DNA of 36,034 nucleotides. It comes from Magnetospirillum sp. (GTDB lineage: Bacteria; Pseudomonadota; Alphaproteobacteria; Rhodospirillales; Magnetospirillaceae). The stretch is from contig JACRFY010000015.1 of NCBI GenBank assembly GCA_016212565.1, forward strand, positions 1 through 36,034, written 5' to 3'. Below, one piece after another: positions 9,117 through 15,869 of the stretch. The notes below the pieces were generated by a model. It had not been told where the DNA came from, did no database searches, and worked only from the letters and a program-made list of their open reading frames with translations. A program made the translations under genes and the position numbers. Within the stretch, counting starts at the first letter, position 1; every line of letters starts with the position of its first letter.

Positions 9117-9554
9117 CTAGCGCTCGCGCCGCAACACGAAGCGGACATTCCTGCCCGCCTTGTTGGTGGCCGAGCCGAAGATCTTGCCGTCGTCGGTGCG
9201 CACGCCGTCGAAGACGAAGGCGTCGCCCTCGCCGGCGGTCAGGCGCACGGTGCAGGCGCTGACCTGAACCACCCGGCCCTCGATCGCCGCCCCCTTATCC
9301 CAGCCGAAATCCTCGTTGAGGCCGCCCTTGCGCTCCATGGTCCACAGGATGGCCTCCTTGGCGCGGCCGAACTCGAAGCGGGTCTGCGGTGCCACCCAGC
9401 GCCCCAGCAGCCAGTCGCCGCTGCTCGGCAGGGCGACGTCGCACGGGGCGTCGGGAACCGGCTGCGGCGGACCGGCCTTGGGGAATTGCGGCAGTTCCTG
9501 CGCCACCGCCGGAGCGGCGACGGCAAGGGCGAACACCAGGGCGAGCAGACGCAA
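9117..9554 (-). CDS. Small exported protein of unknown function
   Basis: The 145-residue protein has a clear Sec signal peptide (LLALVFALAVAAPAVAQ), so it is periplasmic or secreted. The mature part has two cysteines (in APCDVAL and VSACTVRL) that could pair, and alternating beta-strand patterns (LLGRWVAPQTRFEF, GDAFVFDGVRTDDGKIFG, NVRFVLRRE). This suggests a small beta-barrel or lipocalin-like fold; I do not recognise a family. The start is a TTG four bases after the stop of the upstream gene, with AGGGGGA at good spacing, so the two small genes are almost certainly co-translated. It ends 74 bp before the histidine kinase gene on the same strand. Confidence 0.75.
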   Translation of the reverse strand: MRLLALVFALAVAAPAVAQELPQFPKAGPPQPVPDAPCDVALPSSGDWLLGRWVAPQTRFEFGRAKEAILWTMERKGGLNEDFGWDKGAAIEGRVVQVSACTVRLTAGEGDAFVFDGVRTDDGKIFGSATNKAGRNVRFVLRRER

Positions 9555-9558
9555 GACT

Positions 9559-9846
9559 TCAGTCCCCCTTCGTCGGGCGCGCCGGGAAATAGCCCTTTTC
9601 GCGCATGCAGTAATTGACCGAACCGTCGATCCGCTTCTTGTTCCGGATGCGGTCGTAGCCGGCCAGCGGGCTTTCGCTGTCTTCGTCGCGGCCGCCCAGC
9701 CATTCGCGCTCGGCGCCGCGCTTGCAGTCGGTCCAGTCCTTCGCCCAGTGCTCCTTGGGCAATTCGGGATTCATCCACGGCACCGGGGCGGCGGTACAGG
9801 CGGCGAGGGCCGCGACGGCGGCGAACAGGACAAGGCGAGCGAGCAC
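9559..9846 (-). CDS. Small predicted lipoprotein of unknown function
   Basis: The 95-residue product begins with a lipoprotein signal ending in LAAC, with the lipidation cysteine at residue 17, so it is predicted to be membrane-anchored. The mature part is short, charged and rich in Trp, Lys and Asp, with two further cysteines (DWTDCKRG and NYCMREKGY) that may form a disulfide. The ending resembles many small alphaproteobacterial lipoproteins annotated only as hypothetical. The start is GTG at 9844-9846. It is the first gene of a two-gene unit with the exported protein that begins four bases after its stop. No function can be assigned. Confidence 0.72.
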   Translation of the reverse strand: MLARLVLFAAVAALAACTAAPVPWMNPELPKEHWAKDWTDCKRGAEREWLGGRDEDSESPLAGYDRIRNKKRIDGSVNYCMREKGYFPARPTKGD

Positions 9847-9899
9847 GGGCGTCGAATCCGGAATGGCGGGGCCCGCATTCGGCCACAGGAACCGGCCGA

Positions 9900-9929
9900 T
9901 TGCAAGCCGGCAGCCGCCACGCCTATACT
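9900..9929 (+). promoter_or_regulatory. Sigma70-like promoter for the MaoC hydratase gene
   Basis: TTGCAA (9900-9905) and TATACT (9924-9929) are separated by 18 bp, one of the best housekeeping promoter matches in the window. Transcription would start near 9936, giving a leader of about 27 nt containing AGGAG before the ATG at 9963. Confidence 0.6.
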
Positions 9930-9962
9930 GCGCTGCACAATAATCCCAACCAGGAGCACCCC

Positions 9963-10382
9963 ATGAGCGGCTTGTTCTTCGAAGACCTTACGGTCGGCCA
10001 GAGCGACACCTTCGCCAAGACGGTGACGGAGGCCGATATCGCCGCCTTCGCCGGGGTGTCGGGGGACTTCAATCCGGTGCACGTCAACGAGGAGTACGCC
10101 AAGGAGACGATGTTCAAGGGCCGCATCGCCCACGGCATGCTGTCGGCGGCGTTCATCTCGACGGTGTTCGGCATGAAGCTGCCGGGGCCGGGCTGCATCT
10201 ACGTCTCGCAGCTCCTGAAGTTCAAGGCGCCGGTGCGCATCGGCGACACCGTGGTCGCCAAGGTCGAAGTCACCGCCCTGGTGCCGGAGAAGAAGTTCGC
10301 CACCTTCAAGACCACCTGCACGGTGGCCGGCAAGGTGGTGGTCGACGGCGAAGCGACCCTGATGGTGCCGAGCCGGGGCTGA
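9963..10382 (+). CDS. MaoC-family (R)-specific enoyl-CoA hydratase
   Basis: The 139-residue single hot-dog domain is typical of PhaJ-type (R)-hydratases, which hydrate trans-2-enoyl-CoA to (R)-3-hydroxyacyl-CoA. The family signature is plain: SGDFNPVHVNEEYA with catalytic Asp35 and His40, followed by GRIAHGMLSA. The substrate range is not visible. Supplying monomers for polyhydroxyalkanoate is a common role in this group, but no pha gene is nearby, so a fatty-acid role is equally possible. The ATG at 9963 has AGGAG seven bases upstream and a good promoter; an in-frame upstream start would lie within that promoter. It is a single-gene unit, convergent with rlmD across a repeat-rich gap. Confidence 0.93.
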   Translation: MSGLFFEDLTVGQSDTFAKTVTEADIAAFAGVSGDFNPVHVNEEYAKETMFKGRIAHGMLSAAFISTVFGMKLPGPGCIYVSQLLKFKAPVRIGDTVVAKVEVTALVPEKKFATFKTTCTVAGKVVVDGEATLMVPSRG

Positions 10383-10416
10383 GTCGAGCAGCCCCTCTCC
10401 CGCTCCCCGTGAATCT

Positions 10417-10475
10417 CCCTCGCCCGCTTGCGGGAGAGGGTGGGGCCCAGCCCATTTGGGCTGGGAGGGTGAGGG
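10417..10475 (-). repeat. Dispersed bipartite palindromic element, copy A
   Basis: Read on the minus strand this has the order CCCTCACCC, a 9-bp perfect hairpin (CCCAGCCCA/TGGGCTGGG), then CACCCTCTCCCGC, a 2-nt loop and a partner arm with one mismatch. It is an inverted copy of the element at 10560-10611 and related to 24003-24050. The first hairpin differs in sequence in each copy while the flanks and the second hairpin are conserved. A further CCCCTCTCCCGC at 10392-10403 could pair with the same arm. Confidence 0.75.
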
Positions 10476-10508
10476 CCGCGCGCCAAATTGCGCGCGCATT
10501 GCGACCGC

Positions 10509-10542
10509 GACCGGCAGCATGATGAGACCGGCAGCATAATGG
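10509..10542. repeat. Tandem 17-bp direct repeat
   Basis: Two head-to-tail 17-bp units share GACCGGCAGCAT followed by (G/A)ATG(A/G). They lie in the middle of the maoC-rlmD gap, between the two inverted palindromic elements. The short arms GCGCGC around 10478-10496 could add another hairpin. No gene is visible between 10383 and 10618. Confidence 0.6.
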
Positions 10543-10559
10543 GCGCGCCGACGCGCGCG

Positions 10560-10611
10560 CCCTCACCCGCCTCGCTGCGCTCGGCACCCTCTCCCGCGCG
10601 CGGGAGAGGGG
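10560..10611 (+). repeat. Dispersed bipartite palindromic element, copy B
   Basis: The order is CCCTCACCC, a short imperfect palindrome, then a perfect 24-bp palindrome made of CCCTCTCCCGC and its complement. It ends 7 bp before the rlmD stop and faces copy A, so the pair could act as a bidirectional terminator for maoC and rlmD, or form a large cruciform. Confidence 0.75.
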
Positions 10612-10618
10612 CCACTCT

Positions 10619-11932
10619 TCAGCGCCGCAGCACCGCGACCGCTTCCAGGTGCGCCGACCAGGGGAACTGGTCGATGGGGGTGACCTCGTCGACCCGGTAC
10701 CCCCCGGCGACCAAGGTCGCCAGGTCGCGGGCCAGGGTCGCCGGATTGCACGACACCGCCACCACCAGCGGCGGCCCGGCGGCAGCCAGCATCTCGGCCT
10801 GGGCGGCGGCGCCGGCCCGCGGCGGATCGAAGACCACGGCGCGGACGCGTTTCAGATCGACGGCCGACAGCGGCCGGCGGGCGAGGTCGCGCACCTCGGT
10901 GGCAACGTTCAGCCCGGCGGTGCGCGCCGCCTGGACCAGCGCCTGGACCGGCGCCGCTTCGCCCTCCACCGCCTGCACCGGCCGGCCGCTCGCCGCCAGC
11001 GGCAAGGTGAAGCTGCCGCAGCCCGAGAACAGGTCGGCGACCGGCGACAGCGTCCCCACCGCCGCCAGCACGCGGGCGGCGATGGCCTGCTCGCCCTGTA
11101 CCGTCGGTTGCAGGAAGGCGCCGGGCGGCGGCTCCACCGCGATGCCGCCGAAGCGCACCCAGGCCGGGCGGCGCCAGGCCAGGGGCTCGATCATCCCGGC
11201 GCCGGGTCGGCGCCACGACAGCCGGGCCAGATCCCGGGCGTCGGCGAAGGCGGCCAGGCGCTCGCGGTCGAACAGGTCGAGGCGCGAGTCGGCCTCCACC
11301 AGCACGTCGAGACCGGTCTCGCTCGCCGTCGCCACCACGTCGCCGCTGCCGCCGTCCGCCACCACCGCCGCCAGCAGCGGCCGCAGGGGCGCAAGCAGGG
11401 CCGACAGCGCCGGCTCCAGGAGCAGGCAGGCGCCGACATCCACCACCATATGGCTGGCACGGCCGTTGAACCCCAGCACCACGCCGTCGCGACGGCGGAC
11501 GAAGGCGAAGGCGGCGCGGCGGCGGCGGCCCGGCGGCACCCGCACCAGCGGCGCCACCGCAACCTCGCCCAGACCGGCCCGGGCCAGCGCGGTGGTCAGC
11601 AACGCGACCTTCCACGTCGCCGCGGCAGCGTCGTCGAGGTGCTGGAGGGCGCAGCCGCCGCAGGCGGCGTAATGGGGGCAGGGCGGGACGACCCGCGCCG
11701 GGCCGGGGCTCGTCACCTCGACCAGCGCCGCGGCGAGCCCGTCGCCGCGGCGGGCCTCGATGCGGGCCAGCACCCGGTCGCCGGGGACGGTAAAGGGAAC
11801 GAACACCGCGCTGCCGTCGCTCAGGCGGCCGACGCCGTCGCCGCGGGCGCCGATGGCGTCGATGGCGAGCTCGACGGTGCGCTGCGGCGGGGCGGCGGCG
11901 GCGGAGCGGGGACGCGCGCGGGGCTTCCTCAT
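10619..11932 (-). CDS. rlmD: 23S rRNA (uracil-C5)-methyltransferase RlmD/RumA-like
   Basis: The 437-residue SAM-dependent enzyme belongs to the TrmA/RumA family, which makes 5-methyluridine in RNA. An N-terminal TRAM-like region (about 18-75) is followed by an iron-sulfur motif with Cys85, Cys91, Cys94 and Cys169, matching the four-cysteine cluster of RumA. The methyltransferase domain has DLFSGCGSFTLPLA (SAM binding), FDPPRAGA, the SCNPATLARD loop with nucleophile Cys395, and a C-terminal HLEAV general-base motif. RlmD specificity for U1939 is inferred from the cluster; RlmC-like activity is possible. Its ATG overlaps the stop of the lipoprotein gene in TGATG, so it is the last gene of the Mla-type operon and is likely co-translated. 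Confidence 0.9.
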   Translation of the reverse strand: MRKPRARPRSAAAAPPQRTVELAIDAIGARGDGVGRLSDGSAVFVPFTVPGDRVLARIEARRGDGLAAALVEVTSPGPARVVPPCPHYAACGGCALQHLDDAAAATWKVALLTTALARAGLGEVAVAPLVRVPPGRRRRAAFAFVRRRDGVVLGFNGRASHMVVDVGACLLLEPALSALLAPLRPLLAAVVADGGSGDVVATASETGLDVLVEADSRLDLFDRERLAAFADARDLARLSWRRPGAGMIEPLAWRRPAWVRFGGIAVEPPPGAFLQPTVQGEQAIAARVLAAVGTLSPVADLFSGCGSFTLPLAASGRPVQAVEGEAAPVQALVQAARTAGLNVATEVRDLARRPLSAVDLKRVRAVVFDPPRAGAAAQAEMLAAAGPPLVVAVSCNPATLARDLATLVAGGYRVDEVTPIDQFPWSAHLEAVAVLRR

Positions 11933-12546
11933 CAGCGGCGGGGCGGCGGCAGCTTGGCGGCGCCGAGATCGGCGATGAAACGGGCCACCACCTGCGACAC
12001 GCCGTGGGCAATCGCCTCGACCGCCGCCTGCGGTTCGTTGCCGCGGGTGTCGCGCTCGACGGCATAGTCCTGCAACAGCACCAGCCCGCCGTCGCGGGCA
12101 CCGACCACCGCCAGTTCGATCTCCACCGCCACCTTGTTGGCGTCGGGAATCTGCTCGAAGTGCTTGATCTTGCCGCGCAACGCCCAGTCGGGCGGCAGGC
12201 GCAGGCCGGGCGGCACCACCTTGTCGGCGGCGCCGGCGGCGCGCAGTTCCTCGATCAGCCGGTCCTGGATCAGCAATCCGGGGGCCTCGCTCCAGAAGTC
12301 GTAGCGGTAGCGCTGCACGCCGGTTCCGGCGCTGCGGTAGGCCAGGGCCCGCTCGGAGAGCACGCCGTCGGACTCGAGCCGGTCGACCTCCAGCACCCCG
12401 GGCAGGGGCGGGGTGGCGAAGCGCGTCGCCGGCGGCGCGGCCTCAAGCCGCCAGAAGGTGTCCTTCGGCGTCGGCGCCGCCGCGCCGGCGCAGGCGCCGA
12501 GCGCCAGCGTCAGCAGGATGGTGAAAGCCCGTCTCGTCATGCCCAT
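11932..12546 (-). CDS. ABC-type transport auxiliary lipoprotein (PqiC/DUF330-like)
   Basis: The 204-residue protein has a lipoprotein signal (FTILLTLALGAC). Its body fits the ABC_trans_aux (PqiC-like) family: a YRLEAA-like first strand (here FWRLEAA), L.V.RLESDGVLSERALAYR, YRYDFW, and the VE.ELAVV strand. In PqiABC and related MCE systems this lipoprotein sits at the outer membrane and is thought to receive or pass lipids from the MCE protein. The gene directly follows mlaD (7-bp gap) and overlaps rlmD by one base. Two ATGs compete: 12546 lies right after GGGGGG, and 12540 has better spacing and starts MTRR. There is no mlaC-like soluble lipid carrier in the operon, so this lipoprotein may take over the outer-membrane end of the route. 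Confidence 0.84.
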   Translation of the reverse strand: MGMTRRAFTILLTLALGACAGAAAPTPKDTFWRLEAAPPATRFATPPLPGVLEVDRLESDGVLSERALAYRSAGTGVQRYRYDFWSEAPGLLIQDRLIEELRAAGAADKVVPPGLRLPPDWALRGKIKHFEQIPDANKVAVEIELAVVGARDGGLVLLQDYAVERDTRGNEPQAAVEAIAHGVSQVVARFIADLGAAKLPPPRR

Positions 12547-12553
12547 GCCCCCC

Positions 12554-13492
12554 TCACCGCCGTCCCGGCCCGTCTTCGCTCTTGCGTCCGCCGATCAGCA
12601 CCCCGGGATTGTCGCGGATCTGGCGGCTGAATTCGTGGACGTTGCGGGTGGTGCCGTCGAGGTTGTAGGTGATCGAATCGATGCTGCGCGCCAAGGTCTG
12701 CAACGTGTAGCGCAGGTCCTTGACCGCCCCGTCGAGATTGTCGCGGTTGCCGACCACCACCTTGTCCAAGGCCGCCAGGGTGGCGTTGACCTTGCGCGAG
12801 GTGTCGGCGAGATTGGCCAGGGTGGCCTTGATCTCGGCGGCGTTGGCCTCGGTGACCACCTGGGTCGACATCACCCCGGTCATCTTCTGCACGTCGCCGG
12901 TGATGCGCGGCGTCTTCTGCGCCAGGTCGCCGGTGATGGCGACCAGGTTGGCGAGAATCTCGGGCGCCTGGGCCTGCAACACCTTGCCGAGGCCGTCGAC
13001 CTGGGCGTTCAGCGCCCCGATCAGCGGCTTCAGGGCATTCTGCGACAGGTCGCCGAACTGGCCGGCCACCTCGGTCATCACCGCGAACAGATTGCCCGAC
13101 GAGCCGGCGGGGATCTCGGTGCCCTTGGGCAGCATGGCCTCCGCCTTGCCGCCGCGGATGTCGACGATCACCGCCGAGAGGATGCCCGAGGCGGAGATGC
13201 GCGCGGTCGAATCCTCGGGGATCTGCCAGTCCTCCTTGACCGACAGTTCGAGGCGGAAGCGGGTGCGGTTGTCGCTGCGCAGCGGGATGATCCGCTCCAC
13301 CTGGCCGACGACGAAGCCCTCGTAGGTCACCTTGGTGCCGTATTTCACGCCGTTGACGTTGGGGAAGGTGGTGAAATAGGTGTCCATCGTGCCGGTTCGG
13401 CCGGTGAGCAGGGCAATGCTGACTCCCAGTGCCACCAGCATGGTCAGCACGAAGGCCCCGACCAGGGCGTAGTTGATGCGGGTGTCCTTCAT
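12554..13492 (-). CDS. mlaD: MCE-domain protein MlaD-like
   Basis: The 312-residue protein has one N-terminal membrane anchor (about residues 9-29) and one MCE domain (about 37-115, with KYGTKVTYEGFVVGQV and the ILSAVIVDIRGG strand). A long helical region (about 120-300) follows, ending in NLDGTTRNVHEFSRQIRDNPGVL. MCE proteins form hexameric rings on MlaFE permeases and guide lipids across the periplasm. At 312 residues it is much longer than the 183-residue E. coli MlaD, and the helical extension suggests a needle-like barrel reaching further into the periplasm. The start overlaps the mlaF stop as ATGA. The expected outer-membrane partner is the lipoprotein encoded immediately downstream. 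Confidence 0.92.
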   Translation of the reverse strand: MKDTRINYALVGAFVLTMLVALGVSIALLTGRTGTMDTYFTTFPNVNGVKYGTKVTYEGFVVGQVERIIPLRSDNRTRFRLELSVKEDWQIPEDSTARISASGILSAVIVDIRGGKAEAMLPKGTEIPAGSSGNLFAVMTEVAGQFGDLSQNALKPLIGALNAQVDGLGKVLQAQAPEILANLVAITGDLAQKTPRITGDVQKMTGVMSTQVVTEANAAEIKATLANLADTSRKVNATLAALDKVVVGNRDNLDGAVKDLRYTLQTLARSIDSITYNLDGTTRNVHEFSRQIRDNPGVLIGGRKSEDGPGRR

Positions 13493-14334
13493 GGCAGGTG
13501 CCTTTGTTGGCTGTCGTCCTCGCCATCCTGGCGGGCCCGTTCGCCCAGCAGGCGGCGGAGGTAGGCGTCGGGGTCGACCTCGGCCTCCTCGGTGCGGCGG
13601 TTGAGCAGGTTCTGGATCCGCTCGTTGGGCGAATTGCGGATCGCCGCGACGGTATCGAGCGCCAGCACGTCGCCCTGGTCGAGCACGCAGATGCGGTCGG
13701 CGATCTTGAAGGCGCTGTCGAGGTCGTGGGTGACGACGACGATGCTCATCCCCATCGCATCCCGCAGACGCAGAATCAGGTCGTCGATCGACGATGCCAC
13801 CACCGGGTCGAGGCCGGCCGACGGCTCGTCGCAGAACAGCAGCTTGGGGTCCATGACGATGGCCCGGGCCAGGGCGGCGCGCTTGATCATGCCGCCCGAC
13901 AGTTCCGAGGGCATCAGGTCCTCGAACCCGGCCAGGCTGACCACCTCCAGCTTGAGCCGGGTCATGATGCCGATGGTCATGGCGTCGAGCCGGGTATGCT
14001 CGCGCAGCGGCAGGGCGATGTTGTCGCCGACGCTCATCGAGCTGAACAGCGCCCCGGACTGGAACGCCACCCCCATGCGGGTGCGCAGCTCCTGCACGTC
14101 GAGCGCCGAGGCGGTGTTGATGTCCTTGCCCAGCACCTTGACCGTCCCCGAGGTCGGCCGCAGCAGCCCCAGCAGATGGTTGAGCAACGTCGACTTGCCC
14201 GAGCCCGACCCGCCCATGATCACCATGATCTCGCCTTCGCGGACGTCGAGGGAGACGTCCTTGAGAATCTGGCGGGTGCCGTAATGGGTATTGAGACGGC
14301 GGACCTCGACGGTGACGCGGCGGGTGTCGCTCAT
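13489..14334 (-). CDS. mlaF: ABC transporter ATPase MlaF-like
   Basis: The 281-residue nucleotide-binding subunit of the lipid ABC transporter has Walker A GGSGSGKST (41-49), a Q-loop in VAFQSGALF, signature LSGGM (145-149), Walker B LLFCDEPSAGLDP with Glu170, and the H-loop VVVTHDLDS. The LSGGM signature and NHLLGLLRP segment are typical of MlaF/Ttg2A-type ATPases. The C-terminus has an extra ~35 charged residues (EEAEVDPDAYLRRLLGERARQ). In E. coli, MlaB (a STAS protein) binds MlaF and is needed for complex stability and activity; here a STAS protein is encoded two genes upstream. The ATG at 14334 is chosen because it overlaps the mlaE stop as ATGA. A longer reading frame upstream lies wholly inside mlaE and is not conserved. 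Confidence 0.94.
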   Translation of the reverse strand: MSDTRRVTVEVRRLNTHYGTRQILKDVSLDVREGEIMVIMGGSGSGKSTLLNHLLGLLRPTSGTVKVLGKDINTASALDVQELRTRMGVAFQSGALFSSMSVGDNIALPLREHTRLDAMTIGIMTRLKLEVVSLAGFEDLMPSELSGGMIKRAALARAIVMDPKLLFCDEPSAGLDPVVASSIDDLILRLRDAMGMSIVVVTHDLDSAFKIADRICVLDQGDVLALDTVAAIRNSPNERIQNLLNRRTEEAEVDPDAYLRRLLGERARQDGEDDSQQRHLP

Positions 14335-15131
14335 CGCGTCACCATGAAGGCGAAGAACATGTCGGTGATGACGATCGCCGAGATGGCGTGAACCACCGAA
14401 CGGGTGGTCATCCGCCCGACCCCCTCGGCACCGCCGGTCACCGAGGAACCGTTGACCACCCCGACCACGGTGACCAGCACGGCGAAGATGCCGCTCTTGG
14501 CCAGGCCGTGCAGCAGGTCGTTCATCTTCAGCAGCGTCACCACCTCGTCGGCATAGGCGGCCATCGACATCTCCAACTGGCTGGAGATGTAGAGACCGGC
14601 GGCGAACAGCGACACCAGATCGGCCCACAGGGTCAACAGCGGCATCATCACCACCATCGCCACCAGGGCCGGGGTGACCAGGAAGCGCACCGGCGAGATG
14701 CCCATCACCGCCAGGGCGTCGATCTCCTGGTTGATGCGCATGGTCCCCAGCCGGGCCGCCAGCGCCGACCCCGAGCGGCCGGCGACCAGGATGCCGGTGA
14801 TCAGCGGCGAGAACTCGCGCACCGTCGACAGCGCCACCCCCAGGGTGACGCGCGACTCGGCGCCGAACGCCTTCAGCGAATAGATGCCCTGAATGGCCAG
14901 CATGATGCCGATGGTCGCCGACAGGGTGGTGATGATCGGCACCGCGGCGATGCCGACATCCATCGCCTGGGCCACCACCGGTGCCAGCCGCACCGCCTGA
15001 CGGCGGCGCCGGCCGAGGACCAGCCAGAACACCGCCTGACCCAGCAGCGTCGCCGCATAGCCGAACTCGGCCATGCCGCGTACGGCGGCGCGGCCGATCC
15101 GGTCGAGAACGCCGACGATCCGCTGGGGCAC
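14331..15131 (-). CDS. mlaE: ABC transporter permease MlaE-like
   Basis: The 266-residue MlaE/YrbE-family permease has an amphipathic N-terminal helix, then about five transmembrane segments. It carries the family's conserved blocks: QGxYxLxxxGAES (here IQGIYSLKAFGAES), the REFSPLITGILVAGRSGSALAARLGTM loop, and the INQEIDALAVMGISP motif. It forms the membrane dimer through which phospholipids pass. I place the start at GTG 15131, four bases after the STAS stop with GGGAG at good spacing. An alternative TTG at 15170 would overlap the STAS gene by 35 bp and add 13 unconserved residues. The stop overlaps mlaF as ATGA. The order STAS, MlaE, MlaF, MlaD means permease and ATPase are translated next to their presumed regulator. 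Confidence 0.93.
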   Translation of the reverse strand: MPQRIVGVLDRIGRAAVRGMAEFGYAATLLGQAVFWLVLGRRRRQAVRLAPVVAQAMDVGIAAVPIITTLSATIGIMLAIQGIYSLKAFGAESRVTLGVALSTVREFSPLITGILVAGRSGSALAARLGTMRINQEIDALAVMGISPVRFLVTPALVAMVVMMPLLTLWADLVSLFAAGLYISSQLEMSMAAYADEVVTLLKMNDLLHGLAKSGIFAVLVTVVGVVNGSSVTGGAEGVGRMTTRSVVHAISAIVITDMFFAFMVTR

Positions 15132-15135
15132 CGGC

Positions 15136-15462
15136 TCAGGCTCCCACGGCGCCGTCGACGGTCTCGGCAATGGCGAACACCTTGTCGAGGCGGGCCAGTT
15201 GCAGAACCCGCAGGGCCGGCTGGCTGACCGCCGCCAGGATGAAGCGGCCGCCGCCCTTGCGGGCCATCTGATAGGCCTCGACCAGGCTGGCGATGCCCGA
15301 CGAGTCGATGTAGCTGACCCCGCCCATGTCCACCACCACGTCGCGGTGTTCGAGCATCAGCTCCATCAGGGCCTTGCGCAGGCGCGGCGAATGCTGGAGA
15401 TCGACTTCCCCCGCCAGTTCCACCACCACCGCTCCCATGTGCTCACGCTTGTCGAGGTTCAT
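15136..15462 (-). CDS. STAS-domain protein, MlaB-like / anti-anti-sigma type
   Basis: The 108-residue stand-alone STAS domain has a beta strand with VVVELAGEVDL, a helix region RLRKALMEL and VVVDMGGVSYIDSSGIASL. Asp-Ser-Ser-Gly (residues 53-56) is the site phosphorylated in SpoIIAA/RsbV proteins (first serine, here Ser54). The rest aligns by pattern with SpoIIAA, including the VSQPALRVLQL segment. Its gene sits in the position of mlaB, directly before mlaE, yet it is also overlapped (ATGA) by the RsbW-like kinase gene. E. coli MlaB keeps a Thr at the equivalent site. The protein could therefore be an MlaFE subunit, a partner-switch phosphoprotein, or both. No second STAS gene is present in the window. 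Confidence 0.92.
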   Translation of the reverse strand: MNLDKREHMGAVVVELAGEVDLQHSPRLRKALMELMLEHRDVVVDMGGVSYIDSSGIASLVEAYQMARKGGGRFILAAVSQPALRVLQLARLDKVFAIAETVDGAVGA

Positions 15463-15869
15463 GGCTCTCCGATCCGCTTGGTCATCTGCAACAGGTTGCC
15501 GGCGCCGTCGGGCGGCGTCAGGAAGGAAACGTCGTCCATCACTTCGCGGATGAAATGCGTCCCCAAACCGCCGGGACGCAACTCCTCGATGGGACGCGGG
15601 GCGATGCGCGAGACGTCCACCGGCGGCGCGAAGTCGATCAACCGTACCACCAGATGGGGACCGTCGCGGCCGATCTGGACCACGATGTCGCCGCATTCGC
15701 CGCAATAGGCATGGCGGATGATGTTCTGGCACGCCTCGTCCACCGCCAGCACCACGTCGCCGGCCGTGGCTTCGGGAAGCCCCAGCAGGAAGGCGGCCTC
15801 GCGCACCGCGGCGCGGATTTCGGTCAGGCGCGCGGGCGTGGCGGGAAAACGGCGGTCGACGACGCTCAT
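15459..15869 (-). CDS. RsbW/SpoIIAB-like serine kinase (anti-sigma-factor type, GHKL ATPase)
   Basis: The 136-residue HATPase_c_2 protein has the N box AVDEACQNIIRHAY (about 42-55), a G1-type segment LIDFAPPVD (about 77-85) and a G2-type GGLGTHFIREVMDDV (about 99-113). It lacks any HisKA domain, so it is of the RsbW/SpoIIAB class that phosphorylates STAS proteins on Ser/Thr and sequesters a partner such as a sigma factor. The expected STAS substrate is encoded by the next gene, which it overlaps as ATGA. The preceding phosphatase gene ends in a TGATG overlap. No sigma factor is encoded nearby, so the partner may not be a sigma factor. Start at 15869 is fixed by the overlap. Confidence 0.92.
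   Translation of the reverse strand: MSVVDRRFPATPARLTEIRAAVREAAFLLGLPEATAGDVVLAVDEACQNIIRHAYCGECGDIVVQIGRDGPHLVVRLIDFAPPVDVSRIAPRPIEELRPGGLGTHFIREVMDDVSFLTPPDGAGNLLQMTKRIGEP

Noticed and set aside
13489-14628. MlaF with an N-terminal extension of about 98 codons
   Set aside because: The extra part lies within mlaE in another frame and is Arg/Gly-rich shadow sequence; the ATGA overlap at 14331-14334 gives the natural start.
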